This document shows, piece by piece, positions 55,305-64,000 of a stretch of DNA of 64,000 bases (its first letter is position 1; every line of letters starts with the position of its first letter). A program made the translations under genes and the position numbers. The DNA lies in contig MU130549.1 in assembly GCA_015039465.1 (NCBI GenBank), positions 80,107 to 144,106 of the forward strand. The letters are read 5' to 3'. This DNA is from Phlegmacium glaucopus (Eukaryota; Basidiomycota; Agaricomycetes; Agaricales; Cortinariaceae). Below the pieces are notes generated by a model, which saw only the letters and a program-made list of their open reading frames with translations, was not told the origin of the DNA and did no database searches.

Positions 55305-55830
55305 TTATCCATTCTGCGGGTTATCAATCACTGTACAGAACTTGGAAACATCACCTAGTGAGGCTTGAAGCCGTTTGGTTCTGCCTATAAACTTAATTAG
55401 CTCATGCATAGCATCCTTATTCAAGAGTATTGATCTGAAGTTCCTTGAGGAGCAGCCCAGCTTCTGATCCAAAGTGTGCCTTTCATAGTCGTAGCTTGGG
55501 CATTTGAATAAGAAGTGGGTGACTGTCTCTGGGGTTTCAAGCCCTCTGATGTTTTTGCAATTACTGCAAGATTTCGATTTGATCTTCCCTATTCTGTTGA
55601 GATAGACATTCAGTGGAATATGATTCAATCACAACTGAAATAGGAGACTGCATTGTGCACGAGTCAGCTCCTGCTGTAGAGATCTGAACTTGTCAAAAGG
55701 AAAGCTGGGATCGATGGCGTCCATTCTTGCTCTTTGTGGGGATTTGAGCCATCGGCCCCTCCAAACCCTGCTTAACTCGAGAGCGAACTGCTCTTTAGTT
55801 TTGCTACAAGTTAGAATACAGATTGCCTTG
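55305..55830 (-). pseudogene. LINE 3' fragment (RNase H C-terminal/zf-RVT region)
   Basis: The minus strand encodes the end of a fungal non-LTR polyprotein: SKTKEQFALELSRVWRGRW, LTRAQCSLLFQL, then an in-frame TGA, NHIPLNVYLNRIGKI, a cysteine-containing knuckle (CSNC…FLFKCPSYDYERH) and the terminal helices, with a stop at 55305. It fits directly after the LINE segment ending near 62085, so the two are probably one LINE split by a ~6.2-kb insertion block. The stretch 55831-56100 has no supportable gene. Confidence 0.75.
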
Positions 55831-56109
55831 CGAAATGCTAGATATATTTAAGTTTGGCTGTAGCGTAAAATACAAGAATATGCTAGTGCAGTGCAAACAC
55901 GATCTAATTAAACATACCAATCTTTCTGGGAGCGGAAGGCGACCGAATGGAATCTTGGAAACTAAGAACTCATCGCGGTATATATGTTTTGTTGGATTCC
56001 ACTTTGGTCGAAACCGGGGGTGAGCTGAGGAATGACTACGGATTAACCACGAGAGAAACAAGCCGAGGCGCATCGTAGTTGTGACGAAGAACCACCCGGT
56101 CGACGTGAG

Positions 56110-57414
56110 TCAAGCCTTGGGAATGTTTCTCATTGCATGACGCTGCAATTGCGGCTGAAGGTTGAGCGGAAGCATATCTATGTGAATCTTGCCAAGATAG
56201 TCGAGACAACGCCAATATTCCAGAAAGGCATGTGAACGCCACCGCCCAAATCTCTTTACCATATCAGGTGGGACCCCAGAAACGAGATAGAAGGTGGTCC
56301 CGCCAATACGAAAGCAGTGGCCAGTGATACGCGGATATCCCTTCTTGGTAGCCTGGAGAATCTGGTTGATACGACGTATGAATTTTAGTCGTGTGAGCGT
56401 AACCAAGTTATTGTGTATGTCACGATATGCTGACAAGGGGTGGTTGATCGAGAGTTTGTTCTTGATAAAGTGCTTGTGCATCGCGTGAATTGGATCCAAG
56501 GGTGCTTCTTGACGGGGAATCCACACATCGTCACCCCGTGCCTTCTGGGTTTTAGACCAAGGAAGGTGGAGGTTGCAGGCACCGTTTGTAGCTGTAGATT
56601 CGGCAATATGGCTGAAAGTGGCATGACGATGTGGGTTGAATTTTTTAAGGTCCTGAGTGGGGGGTAGAATTTCGCCTATGCGAAGTTGACAGAAGAATGA
56701 TAGAAAGCAAATAGCCCGGATACAATTGTCCAAGCCTGAAGATCGGTTGAGGCCAACATTTAAATCGTTGAGCATTGCGATCGTTACGGGGGCCCTTTTG
56801 TCGTAAAATGAAGAGGGGGGTCTAAGCTCCTCCACTCCTTTGAGAGTTCGGCGTAGCAGTCCCCCACCCAGCCAAATCAAACCGAGTCTATCGTGTTCCT
56901 TTTTGATGGCGGCAAGTTTAGCGCTTACAGTCCGTCCCGCCAGACGGCCTGCAAATGATGAGGCCCAAGCAACGAGCAAATCCTCCCTAGCAGGGAGTGC
57001 CGCCTTCCTATGGATACCGAGACGCTCACAGAAGCCCAGAAACTCTTGCAACCTACTCGCGTCTTTCGACAATGTGGATTTGTTGGTAGAGGCCCCCTGG
57101 GTCAGGTGGATTTTTTGCATTAAGTCGGGCGGCAGCATCAAGTTTGGCCGTTGAATATTTGTGCAAGGAACAGGGGTCCAGCGAGGGTATGGTTGGGGTC
57201 TGAAACGATGGTAAGGAATGTTGGAACCATGAAGCTGTGCTAGTTGGGAAATACTGAAAGTAGCTGTGTCGGTACGAGCAGAGAATTGAGGCTGCCTAAA
57301 AGGTGGCATTGTAATGGCAACAACGAGAGAGAGGAATAAGGGGAAAGCGAACATCAGTGTAATTGCGATGCCGGCTGGGATACTTGCAAAGCTGTCTATC
57401 GTCCAAATGGGCAC
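56110..57414 (-). CDS. DIRS-type tyrosine recombinase
   Basis: Phage-integrase-fold recombinase that would insert the circular DNA intermediate without target duplication. An N-terminal SAM-like helical domain (SRLQEFLGFCERLG, LVAWASSFAGRLAGRTVSA) precedes the catalytic domain with the first arginine in FFCQLRIGEILP, the H-x-x-R in GHCFRIGGTTFYL, a Trp/His position in FGRWRSHAF, and the nucleophilic tyrosine likely in LEYWRCLDYLG. The open frame extends to 57414, but the first ~35 codons are hydrophobic and may be untranslated; MPPFRQPQF near 57310 is a better start. No internal stop. Confidence 0.88.
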   Translation of the reverse strand: MPIWTIDSFASIPAGIAITLMFAFPLFLSLVVAITMPPFRQPQFSARTDTATFSISQLAQLHGSNIPYHRFRPQPYPRWTPVPCTNIQRPNLMLPPDLMQKIHLTQGASTNKSTLSKDASRLQEFLGFCERLGIHRKAALPAREDLLVAWASSFAGRLAGRTVSAKLAAIKKEHDRLGLIWLGGGLLRRTLKGVEELRPPSSFYDKRAPVTIAMLNDLNVGLNRSSGLDNCIRAICFLSFFCQLRIGEILPPTQDLKKFNPHRHATFSHIAESTATNGACNLHLPWSKTQKARGDDVWIPRQEAPLDPIHAMHKHFIKNKLSINHPLSAYRDIHNNLVTLTRLKFIRRINQILQATKKGYPRITGHCFRIGGTTFYLVSGVPPDMVKRFGRWRSHAFLEYWRCLDYLGKIHIDMLPLNLQPQLQRHAMRNIPKA

Positions 57415-57426
57415 CAGTCATTATAT

Positions 57427-59439
57427 TTATAAATTATGATAGTCTACTGGTTTGTGTATGAATTCTAACAGATGAAATGGCAACTTGGGTGGGAAAGCAT
57501 AAAGTGATGATCTGTGTGGAAATATGCCCCGTGAGGGACCGTCCGCCTCATTCTCTAAAGTCGGGACCCAAACCGAAGAAATCCACAGGTTGTGCTCCTG
57601 AATAAGCTTCACAATCTCACGAAGAATTGCATTTTGTTGTGTCCCCCTAGAACATCCTGCTCCCAATGCCCCAACCACACCTCTATTGTCTGAGCGAACA
57701 ATTATGTGGCAATTTGAAAATTTGCCAGAGAGCAATGTTCGGACGGCCAGCTCTACCGCAACCATCTCTGCCCAGCCTATGTCTCTACCCTCGGCTTTCC
57801 AACCTTCCTTGAACTTCCATGCGAGCCACCTTCCATCAAGAACAAGGCCTATGCCCCAACTAGTTGATGCATCGACGAATAAATTTGTGCCTGAAGGTTT
57901 GGGGGGCCGTATGATTTTCATGCCGACAAAGTCATCCTGAAGGTGTTGTCGCCACCATGTCATATCGTCTGAGATGCTTGCTGATAATCTGTGCTTCGCG
58001 TCACTCGATGCATTCATCTTGAATCCCCCTCGGAATTTGTATAGCATAACAAGACGGGAACGCCCATCTGGGACCACCAAGCAGACATGGTTTAGAGTCC
58101 CAATGACCTTCTCAGCCTCCTTCGCAGTATGAAGAGATCCAAGGCACCAAGTGGAGATGCGATCAAGGTACTTGATCCGTTTCTTCAAAGGGAGTTCGAC
58201 CATTTTTAACGATAGATCCCACCGAAAACCGATGTACATAAAAGCGGATGAAAAGTCGACGAACTTTGCAGGGGACCACGGCCATCCCAATTCCTACGCA
58301 ATGTCCCATATGAGTTGAGAGGAATAAGCGAATTCGTAAGAGCCGTCTGATAGTTTTTTGCGAGGGTACTGCAGGAAAATGAAATCATCGACCCATTTTA
58401 TGACCGCCTCAATACCTCGGGCCAGAAATATCTGGACCAGTGCATCAGCTACTCGGCCGAATATTCCCGGCGAAGGAGAGGCACCAAAATTGAAGACATG
58501 GTCGAGATGAATGAGGCCCTTGATCATTATTGCAAGGAATCGTCGCGCTGAGGGATGGATGGGAATATTTCGGAATGCCGAATCAACATCGAAAACCGCC
58601 GCCTGTGACCCTTCAGGTGCGTCTGCAACCAGCAGATAGCATTCAGAAAACGAGCCCCACAAACATTGAAACTTCTTCGAATCTATAATGGTGTTGATGG
58701 AGATTTCCGTGGGGTCGACAATGTATTTAGAAGATGAGGGATCGCGAGGTAATGTTTCGAGATTAATACAGTGTTTATTCTTGGGATAGGAATGATTTAC
58801 AATAACACGACGCTTGTCGCCAGCTTGGTCAATGACAGCTAAAGGGGCGGTACGAAAGTGCCCAATGAGAGAAAAAAGTCTTTGAGGGTCATAACCCTGG
58901 GATAATCTACCAAGCGCAATTTCTTCAGCGTATTTCGAAGTAACAAAATCTTCATCCTCCTTGGATGTGTAATGGTTGTCGGGTATGAAAGTGCAAGAGA
59001 GAGAAAAATGTTCTAAACCACAGAAAAAGCCTTCCCTGAGGCCTACCGGAATATCGTAGAAGTCGTTGAGGATGCCGGCATTCCTCAAGGCGATTTCCCA
59101 AGCATCGGCTTTCAGCTTGGTGACTATGGGGAAAATGTCATCAGGCAGCGCACCTGGCGGACCCATGGGACAGGTCTCCGCACAATGAACAAGAGTGGCT
59201 GTAGGAGCAGCTGGCCCCTCGTCGGCAGCCCAAGGCGGAGACGTTAAATGCGATACACACAATTTTGTTTCCAAGGAGGCGGTCGACCCACTTCCCCTGC
59301 TCATTGGCAACAAGTCGTTTTGCACTGCCTTGGTGATCCTTGTGGGAGTGGGCATCACCGCAGAGGTAACAACGGAACGGGATGGATGGCTGGTGGGAAT
59401 GAAAGGACAAAGAAAAGGATGCGGGAAAATGCGGGGCAT
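57427..59439 (-). pseudogene. DIRS-type reverse transcriptase-RNase H
   Basis: Minus-strand frame with the RT fingers/palm (DKRRVIVNHSYPKN, FDVDSAFRNIPIHPSARR), the catalytic box VKWVDDFIFL, then an in-frame TAG at 58294-58296, connection sequence (GWPWSPAKFVDFSSAFMYIG) and RNase H (LFVDASTSWGIGLVLDGRW, EMVAVELAV, RSDNRGVVGAL). The TAG separates RT from RNase H within what is otherwise one frame. The 5' part overlaps Gag in another frame, as expected for a frameshift-expressed pol. Confidence 0.83.
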
Positions 59440-60364
59440 GGTAGCCTCCTCGATTGGACACGAAGGTGTTGCCCCCCATCAGGCCTCAACCTTTCCCCCT
59501 GCCGCTGAAGGCACTATTTGACTTGGAGGATGGAAAGGATGAGGGGGTGTTCAAAGGTTGACATAGTTGCTCGAGCAAGGAAGGTATAAGAGTTCTCATT
59601 TTGTACTTGTGGAATAAGTGCTCGTCAAAGATAAGGCCAAATGAGTCGTCTCTCCTTCCAATCCACGAAGTGTAAGCTTCGATGATGTAACCTCGATAAG
59701 CGGGCCAATCTTGCGTGTAATCGGGTCGTGCAGCAATGATGCTGAAAAACTCCTGGAACATATCGGTGCAGTCCAGGGCTCGCTGGCACCCAGGTTGGAT
59801 GTCATCCCCAAAAACGAGATATTTACGCATGCCTCGGGTAAAGTTCTCGCGAATTTCGGTAAAGTCGTCCGTAGACAGGGAATAGTCCTTTGCTGCCGTT
59901 AAAGTCTTCTGTTTCATCCTGATCTCCCCCTTGTCATTCATTCCAATTTCAGTATCGAAGGCATCACCAAAGCACGTTGCGTTCAAGCAAGCCTTATGTG
60001 TACAAAGGGAAAGGGGAATGTAGTTTTTGAAACCACTCTGGAGCTCTTTGATAACTGCAATGGGCAGCTTGCTGGTGGTGTTTGTGATGACTCGAGAGAA
60101 GAACTTTCGTGAAGCAGGCATGAGAGCTGCGTTAACAGGGACATTTGACAAGGTGGGGCCTAAGGCTGATGCGATTGCAGCAATGAGGTCCGCATTGATA
60201 CCCGGCTGTGGTGGAAGAGTTGGGGACATATGTGGTGGGGATGCTGGAACATTGTCATCAAATGGCGCAGCCATTCGTTCATGCCGAGCACGGTGTGTGG
60301 ACTCATGGAACTGTGATGATCCTAAGGTGTTCGCAGGGCTAGCCCTGTCCGCGTTTGCGTGCAA
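59141..60364 (-). pseudogene. DIRS-type Gag with CCCH and CCHC zinc motifs
   Basis: From the ATG 60364 the frame has a Pro-rich start, a helical capsid-like region (PIAVIKELQSGFKNYIPLSL, FTEIRENFTRGMRKYLVFGD) and an in-frame TGA at 59486-59488. The same frame then continues with C-x9-C-x5-C-x3-H (CCCH type, in GCRRGASCSYSH) and C-x2-C-x4-H-x4-C (CSLCGDLSHGSARC), ending at 59141. The paired CCCH+CCHC arrangement fits nucleic acid-binding Gag of fungal DIRS elements. One nonsense codon splits it. Confidence 0.72.
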
Positions 60365-60532
60365 TGAACACTGCGAAGAGAAAGAGTGTGACTATATGCA
60401 CGTTAAAATTGAGAATGCAGGAGGGGATAGGGTCACGCACACCATGCAGGTGGATATCATATTGCATACCACCATGAAGCTCAGCTCTATTGTGGACGGT
60501 GCCAGGGTCGCCTGACCTTGACTATATGCGAG

Positions 60533-61666
60533 TCAATAAGTGAAAATAGAGCAGAGAAATATAATACTAACGCCAAACGGAAGGCGAGACTGCGCAGAAA
60601 GTGGGGGAATTGATCGCCTGCGTGCAATTGCCGAGCCATGCGGGCTCTGATGATCCTGGACGTTGTCAGGAGAGTGGCGCAGCTGGCGAGCCCCAGCATT
60701 GTAAGCTGTGTCGGCATGTTCTGCAAACAGCTGCCTAGCAACAGCTGAATTCCCGGCCCTTGAATGCTGGGATTGAGGTGAGCGAATGGTGTAGGTCACG
60801 CCGCCTACCAAGGGTGCTGCAACGTAACCGGGCATAGCAAAGCCCCCAGCAATGGGAAGCAAGCCTTCGGCTGCGGCCCAGGCTGCATTGCTGTCACGAG
60901 TGCGGAATGAAGTAGGTGTGCGCCGCGCGGGCGTGGGTGTATGCGCACCAGGAGTGGCGGGTTTTTGCAATAATGGATTTGAGGCTATAGGGCTGGAAAA
61001 AGGTGTTGCGATGAGCTCGGAACACCCCTTATGAGGGGGGGAGACACAATGGCTCCCTCGCGGTGCAGAAGAGGGCTGCAACATGACATGAGGGGTAGAA
61101 TTGCGAACAGAGCCAGGAACATGTCGTTGGGATGTGAACGAAGTAGGAGGTGACATATGCGAGTCAGTAGGTTCCTGGCCTCTGCAAGGCGTGCCTGGGG
61201 CAGCACTCGTTGCTGCACGTTTGCGACCTGTCAGACCTGACCCAGAGACCTCTGGAACCAGCTGGGGTATGGAGATGTCCCGAAAGCCACCTGCATTCCC
61301 AGCCAGAACTGAAGCCCTGTCGGTAGACTCAGGTGGTCCGGGTGCCGCTTCTACCACTGAGGCCAGAATCCGAAAGCCGTGGTTGACCACCTGGCGTCTT
61401 CCCGGGTGGGTGTCAGCAGCAGGCGGCTCAGGAATGGGCGGAGCACGAGAAGCAACACGGGATGAGCGTCGAACCTCCATGCGAGAAATGTCAGTGGGTG
61501 CTGTAACCCGTCGACCAGCTCTTGACACCGGAGGTGCCTCCATCTCTGCCACAAAGGTGTCGGAAAGGGGGGCAGAGCCCTGCCCACTGTTGGTGCCGTC
61601 CGCCAACGAACCTGCATGGTGTTGACGACCGGCCCTCGCTCGCTGTCCTCCTGGCTTAACCGACAT
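60533..61666 (-). CDS. Unknown Ser/Pro/Arg-rich protein, truncated
   Basis: 377-codon minus-strand frame from the ATG 61666. Basic and Pro/Ser-rich, low complexity, no domain recognised; possibly the Gag start of another LTR element. The last readable coding part (SRLPFG) is followed by a GTTAGT donor, and the presumed intron runs into the start of the DIRS element at ~60520, so the 3' part is lost. Upstream sequence (61667-62080) is AT-rich with three TTTGTGCGATAATGAG repeats and may be the element's LTR or leader. Confidence 0.45.
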   Translation of the reverse strand: MSVKPGGQRARAGRQHHAGSLADGTNSGQGSAPLSDTFVAEMEAPPVSRAGRRVTAPTDISRMEVRRSSRVASRAPPIPEPPAADTHPGRRQVVNHGFRILASVVEAAPGPPESTDRASVLAGNAGGFRDISIPQLVPEVSGSGLTGRKRAATSAAPGTPCRGQEPTDSHMSPPTSFTSQRHVPGSVRNSTPHVMLQPSSAPRGSHCVSPPHKGCSELIATPFSSPIASNPLLQKPATPGAHTPTPARRTPTSFRTRDSNAAWAAAEGLLPIAGGFAMPGYVAAPLVGGVTYTIRSPQSQHSRAGNSAVARQLFAEHADTAYNAGARQLRHSPDNVQDHQSPHGSAIARRRSIPPLSAQSRLPFGVSIIFLCSIFTY

Positions 61667-62084
61667 AAAAGAAACTAGTCACAAAGGAAGAGTCAAAAGA
61701 AGGAGAAGAGTCAAACGGAAATGACGAGAAAAGGAGCTGAAAGGTACGTGAGAAACGAATTCAGAGAGAGCAATGACCACAGAAAGGTGAAGTGAAAACG
61801 AGGAAAAAGTGCACAGAGATTCTTGCAGAAGACGACGTGACAGAAGCGAAGGAGACTTGTGCGAAGAATGAGATTTGTGCGATAATGAGATTTGTGCGAT
61901 AATGAACACAAATTTATAATTTAATGCGAAATAATACAGGCGAATAGCGAAGTAAGCTTGACTTGATGAAGTAAGAGATGAAGGAGTAAGAGATCACCTG
62001 ATCTCGACGCGATGTCGCATGAGCTCTCAACGCGGTCGTTTTCTACCTTAGGCAAAACATCGGTACATTGCGATCGTGCCTTAC
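61667..62084 (-). other. AT-rich leader or LTR-like region
   Basis: No gene seen. GTGCGA/TCGCAC repeats (61857-61905) and a TATAAATT-like stretch (~61915 on the minus strand) lie upstream of the 60533-61666 frame. It joins the LINE at ~62085 after the sequence GGTGGAGGTAGA. Whether it is a true LTR cannot be decided here. Confidence 0.35.
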
Positions 62085-64000
62085 TCATCTACCTCCACCT
62101 ACTACTGCGTTCAGTGGCAGTGGACATTTGAGTGTTTTTGGCAGCAGATCCGCATACGAAACCGACCCATTGGCTGCCAGCTTTGCTTCTCTGTCCGCCC
62201 TTTTGTTGCCTGCTACATTGCTGTGAGCCGCTACCCATCACAGTTTGACTTTATGAGCCATAATGTCTAATCACATTCCCCTAGTTAGCTGCTGCGAGAT
62301 CTTCAGGAAGAGGTCTGTGATGTAGGAACTAGATTTTGCTCAACGTGCTCCTATTGTCTGAATAAATGATTGACTATCCGTATAGATCGAAATTGGACGG
62401 TAACTTAGCTGGTTTTCCCCTTTGAGCAGCCAGAACGCAAGCACACAGCCGATAGCTTCCGCATCCTTTATCGAGTATTTGCTGTCACTGCCCAGTTTAT
62501 ACCGTAGGATCCTTGCCAGGTTAGCTGAGCGGTCCCTGTACATGACCATGGCAGCGCCCAGGTTTCCGTCCACTGCTGATCCATCAGTGTAGATGTGAAT
62601 GACTGCTTCATCCATCGCTTCCTGCCTGATTGATTCTTCCTTGCTGTCTGGTATGCAGGTTAAGATTGGCAGCGGGTGGCTGGGAAATAGCGGAGTGATC
62701 TTCTCCATATGGTTAGGATTGAGGTTGAACATACGCATCAGGTGCTGCGTGTTAGTGATGTGGGTCTTGGCTGGGTGACTGTAATACCAAACCAGCTGCC
62801 TGCTTGCTGGATTAGTCATAGGTAGAGTACTTAACCTAACGAGTGATCTGTAGCAGATCTTTCTCAGTAAGAGGTCCATAGGCAGAAGACCTGAGTGCGA
62901 GTCCAGGAGGTCAGTGGGAGACAAGCACAGTGCCCCAGAGATCGCTACGGTAGCTATCCTCTGGAGCTTCTCCAACTCCTTGAGGGCTCTCACCGAGCCC
63001 GTGTTTCTTTTCTTACCTACCTCTTTGGTGGGTGGGGTGTACCACGTGTCGAGACCATACATCATTTTTGGGACCGCTACTGATAGGTAGAGTTGACGCA
63101 TGTGTTTCGGTGACATACCCGCTGCCGTTCTGGTGAGCCGACAAAAGAGGAGAACCCAGGCAGCTGCTTTGGCAATTGCCTTTTGCATTTGAACCGACCA
63201 GTTGAGGTGACTATCTAGGTGGATGCCCAGGTATTTGTAGCTGGCCGCCGCTTTGATTGTTTTGCCCCCTAGCTTAAGCGGCGGGTGCAATGGGGTTGAC
63301 TGCCTACCGAGAATGACAGTAGCTTACTTCCTTGTAAAGTGTGTTACTGCTAACTTGTCAATTTCAAACCTAGAGTTATGGTCGGTAGCCCAGTTGAAGC
63401 CCCCTTTGTCGCGGTCCATGAAGGTCGTGATCATGTTGACTGTGTCCTGTATGCTGTTACCTACTGCCATGACCATAGCGTGGTCCACAAAACCAGGTGT
63501 TTCCTCTTTTGAGTTGATTGCTATGTCTAGTAGGTCAGCGTTGTAAAGGATATAAAGAATCATAGAGAGAGGGTCGCCTTGACCTATCCTGTTGTTGATT
63601 CTGATGACTTCTGATACAAAGTCGTCGAATTTCAGCCTGGTCCTCCTGCCTCTCAGGATTTGCTGAACGATATTGACATAGACTGTAGGGATCCTACGCT
63701 TGCGCAAGTTGTGAATCAACCGATCTGTAACTGCATTTGGGAAGGCCCCTTCGACATCCAGAAAAAGAATTGAGACCACTTTGCCCCTCCTCCATGCCGA
63801 TTTGATTTTGTCAACGAGAACATGCACCGCGTCCATTGTCATCCTACCAGGTTGACCTCCATAGTGATTATCGGGCAAGAGGCGCTCCTTTTCCACCAGC
63901 CTCATTATGTTTTCCACAATGATGGCTGTGAAGACCTTAGCTAACATACACAGCAAGGCAATAGGCCTATAGGCTTTGGGCACTTCGTAGCTGGGCTTAC
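62085..64000 (-). pseudogene. LINE (non-LTR) reverse transcriptase and RNase H, decayed
   Basis: Minus-strand polyprotein entering from the right edge. RT motifs: YRPIALLCMLAKVFT, GGQPGRMTMDAVH, LFLDVEGAFPNAV, GQGDPLSMILYILYNADLL, and the catalytic box read as GFVDHAMVMA, where the second aspartate of the usual x-D-D is histidine. After an in-frame TAA at 63324-63326 the same frame continues through KYLGIHLD and the thumb region to an RNase H domain (HIYTDGSAVDGNLGAA, KDAEAIGCVLAFW, IYTDSQSF) and, past further stops, WVAAHSN..NKRAD. The C-terminal part continues at 55305-55830 beyond the inserted block. Not functional. Confidence 0.85.

Larger units (their letters stand above)
56100..60520 (-). 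mobile_element. DIRS-type (tyrosine recombinase) retrotransposon
   Basis: On the minus strand: Gag (60364 to 59141), reverse transcriptase-RNase H (59439 to 57427) and tyrosine recombinase (57414 to 56110). The order and the absence of an aspartic protease, DDE integrase and visible methyltransferase point to the DIRS superfamily, Ngaro-like. Terminal repeats were not resolved. An 11-bp direct repeat TGACTATATGC occurs at ~60388 and ~60520 near the 5' end. Stops inside Gag and between RT and RNase H suggest inactivation. Confidence 0.82.

Noticed and set aside
60027..60515. 162-codon plus-strand frame
   Set aside because: Mostly complementary to the DIRS Gag coding sequence, which has clear domain evidence.

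Overview
The window looks like a transposon graveyard from a filamentous basidiomycete, most likely an Agaricomycete. The evidence is eukaryotic genes with introns of about 45-65 bp, KDZ (Kyakuja-Dileera-Zisupton) transposases with their CxC2 and CxC5/CxC6 cysteine clusters, a RepHel Helitron, a DIRS-type tyrosine-recombinase retroelement, a Ty3/gypsy integrase and fungal LINE sequences. I see no ordinary housekeeping gene. The only host-like sequence is a broken O-methyltransferase fragment.

Layout. 1-4.3 kb: 3' part of a Ty3/gypsy element with an integrase, an antisense spliced gene with a Zn2Cys6-like cluster, and an LTR. 3.3-9.5 kb: a palindrome with two 2.84 kb arms (LTR plus O-methyltransferase fragment) around a 467 bp loop that holds a piece of KDZ transposase. 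9.5-21.3 kb: KDZ1, a degraded element that has lost its left end. 21.35-34.9 kb: KDZ2, a complete 13.55 kb element with ~0.5 kb terminal inverted repeats and a TTCATCA target duplication. Both KDZ elements sit in one Helitron helicase gene (21.29-21.35 kb and 34.9-41.3 kb, minus strand). 42.4-54.8 kb: a hAT-like fragment with two unrecognised spliced genes (Z and W); gene Z carries in an intron a third, complete KDZ element (KDZ3, 45,610-51,285, ATAGATGC duplication). 55.3-64 kb: a LINE split by a ~6.2 kb block made of a DIRS-type element and part of another element.

Main result. KDZ1 and KDZ2 are strongly diverged but carry the same accessory genes in the same order and relative orientation: S (small protein), Y (Zn2Cys6-like plus coiled coil), X (multi-exon, unknown), then the transposase. 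KDZ2 also has a protein with seven SUMO-interaction-like motifs. The gypsy antisense gene has the same plan as Y (helical N-terminus, acidic stretch, C-x2-C-x6-C-x8-C-x2-C-x6-C, coiled coil). Each of the three elements is also full of its own short CpG-containing word: TTCGCG in gypsy, CCGGCA in KDZ1, GCGGCA in KDZ2. Zn2Cys6 domains characteristically read CGG triplets, so I propose that these elements encode self-recognition proteins that bind a word spread along their own DNA. This resembles the plant VANDAL/VANC anti-silencing system in logic and is inference, not demonstrated.
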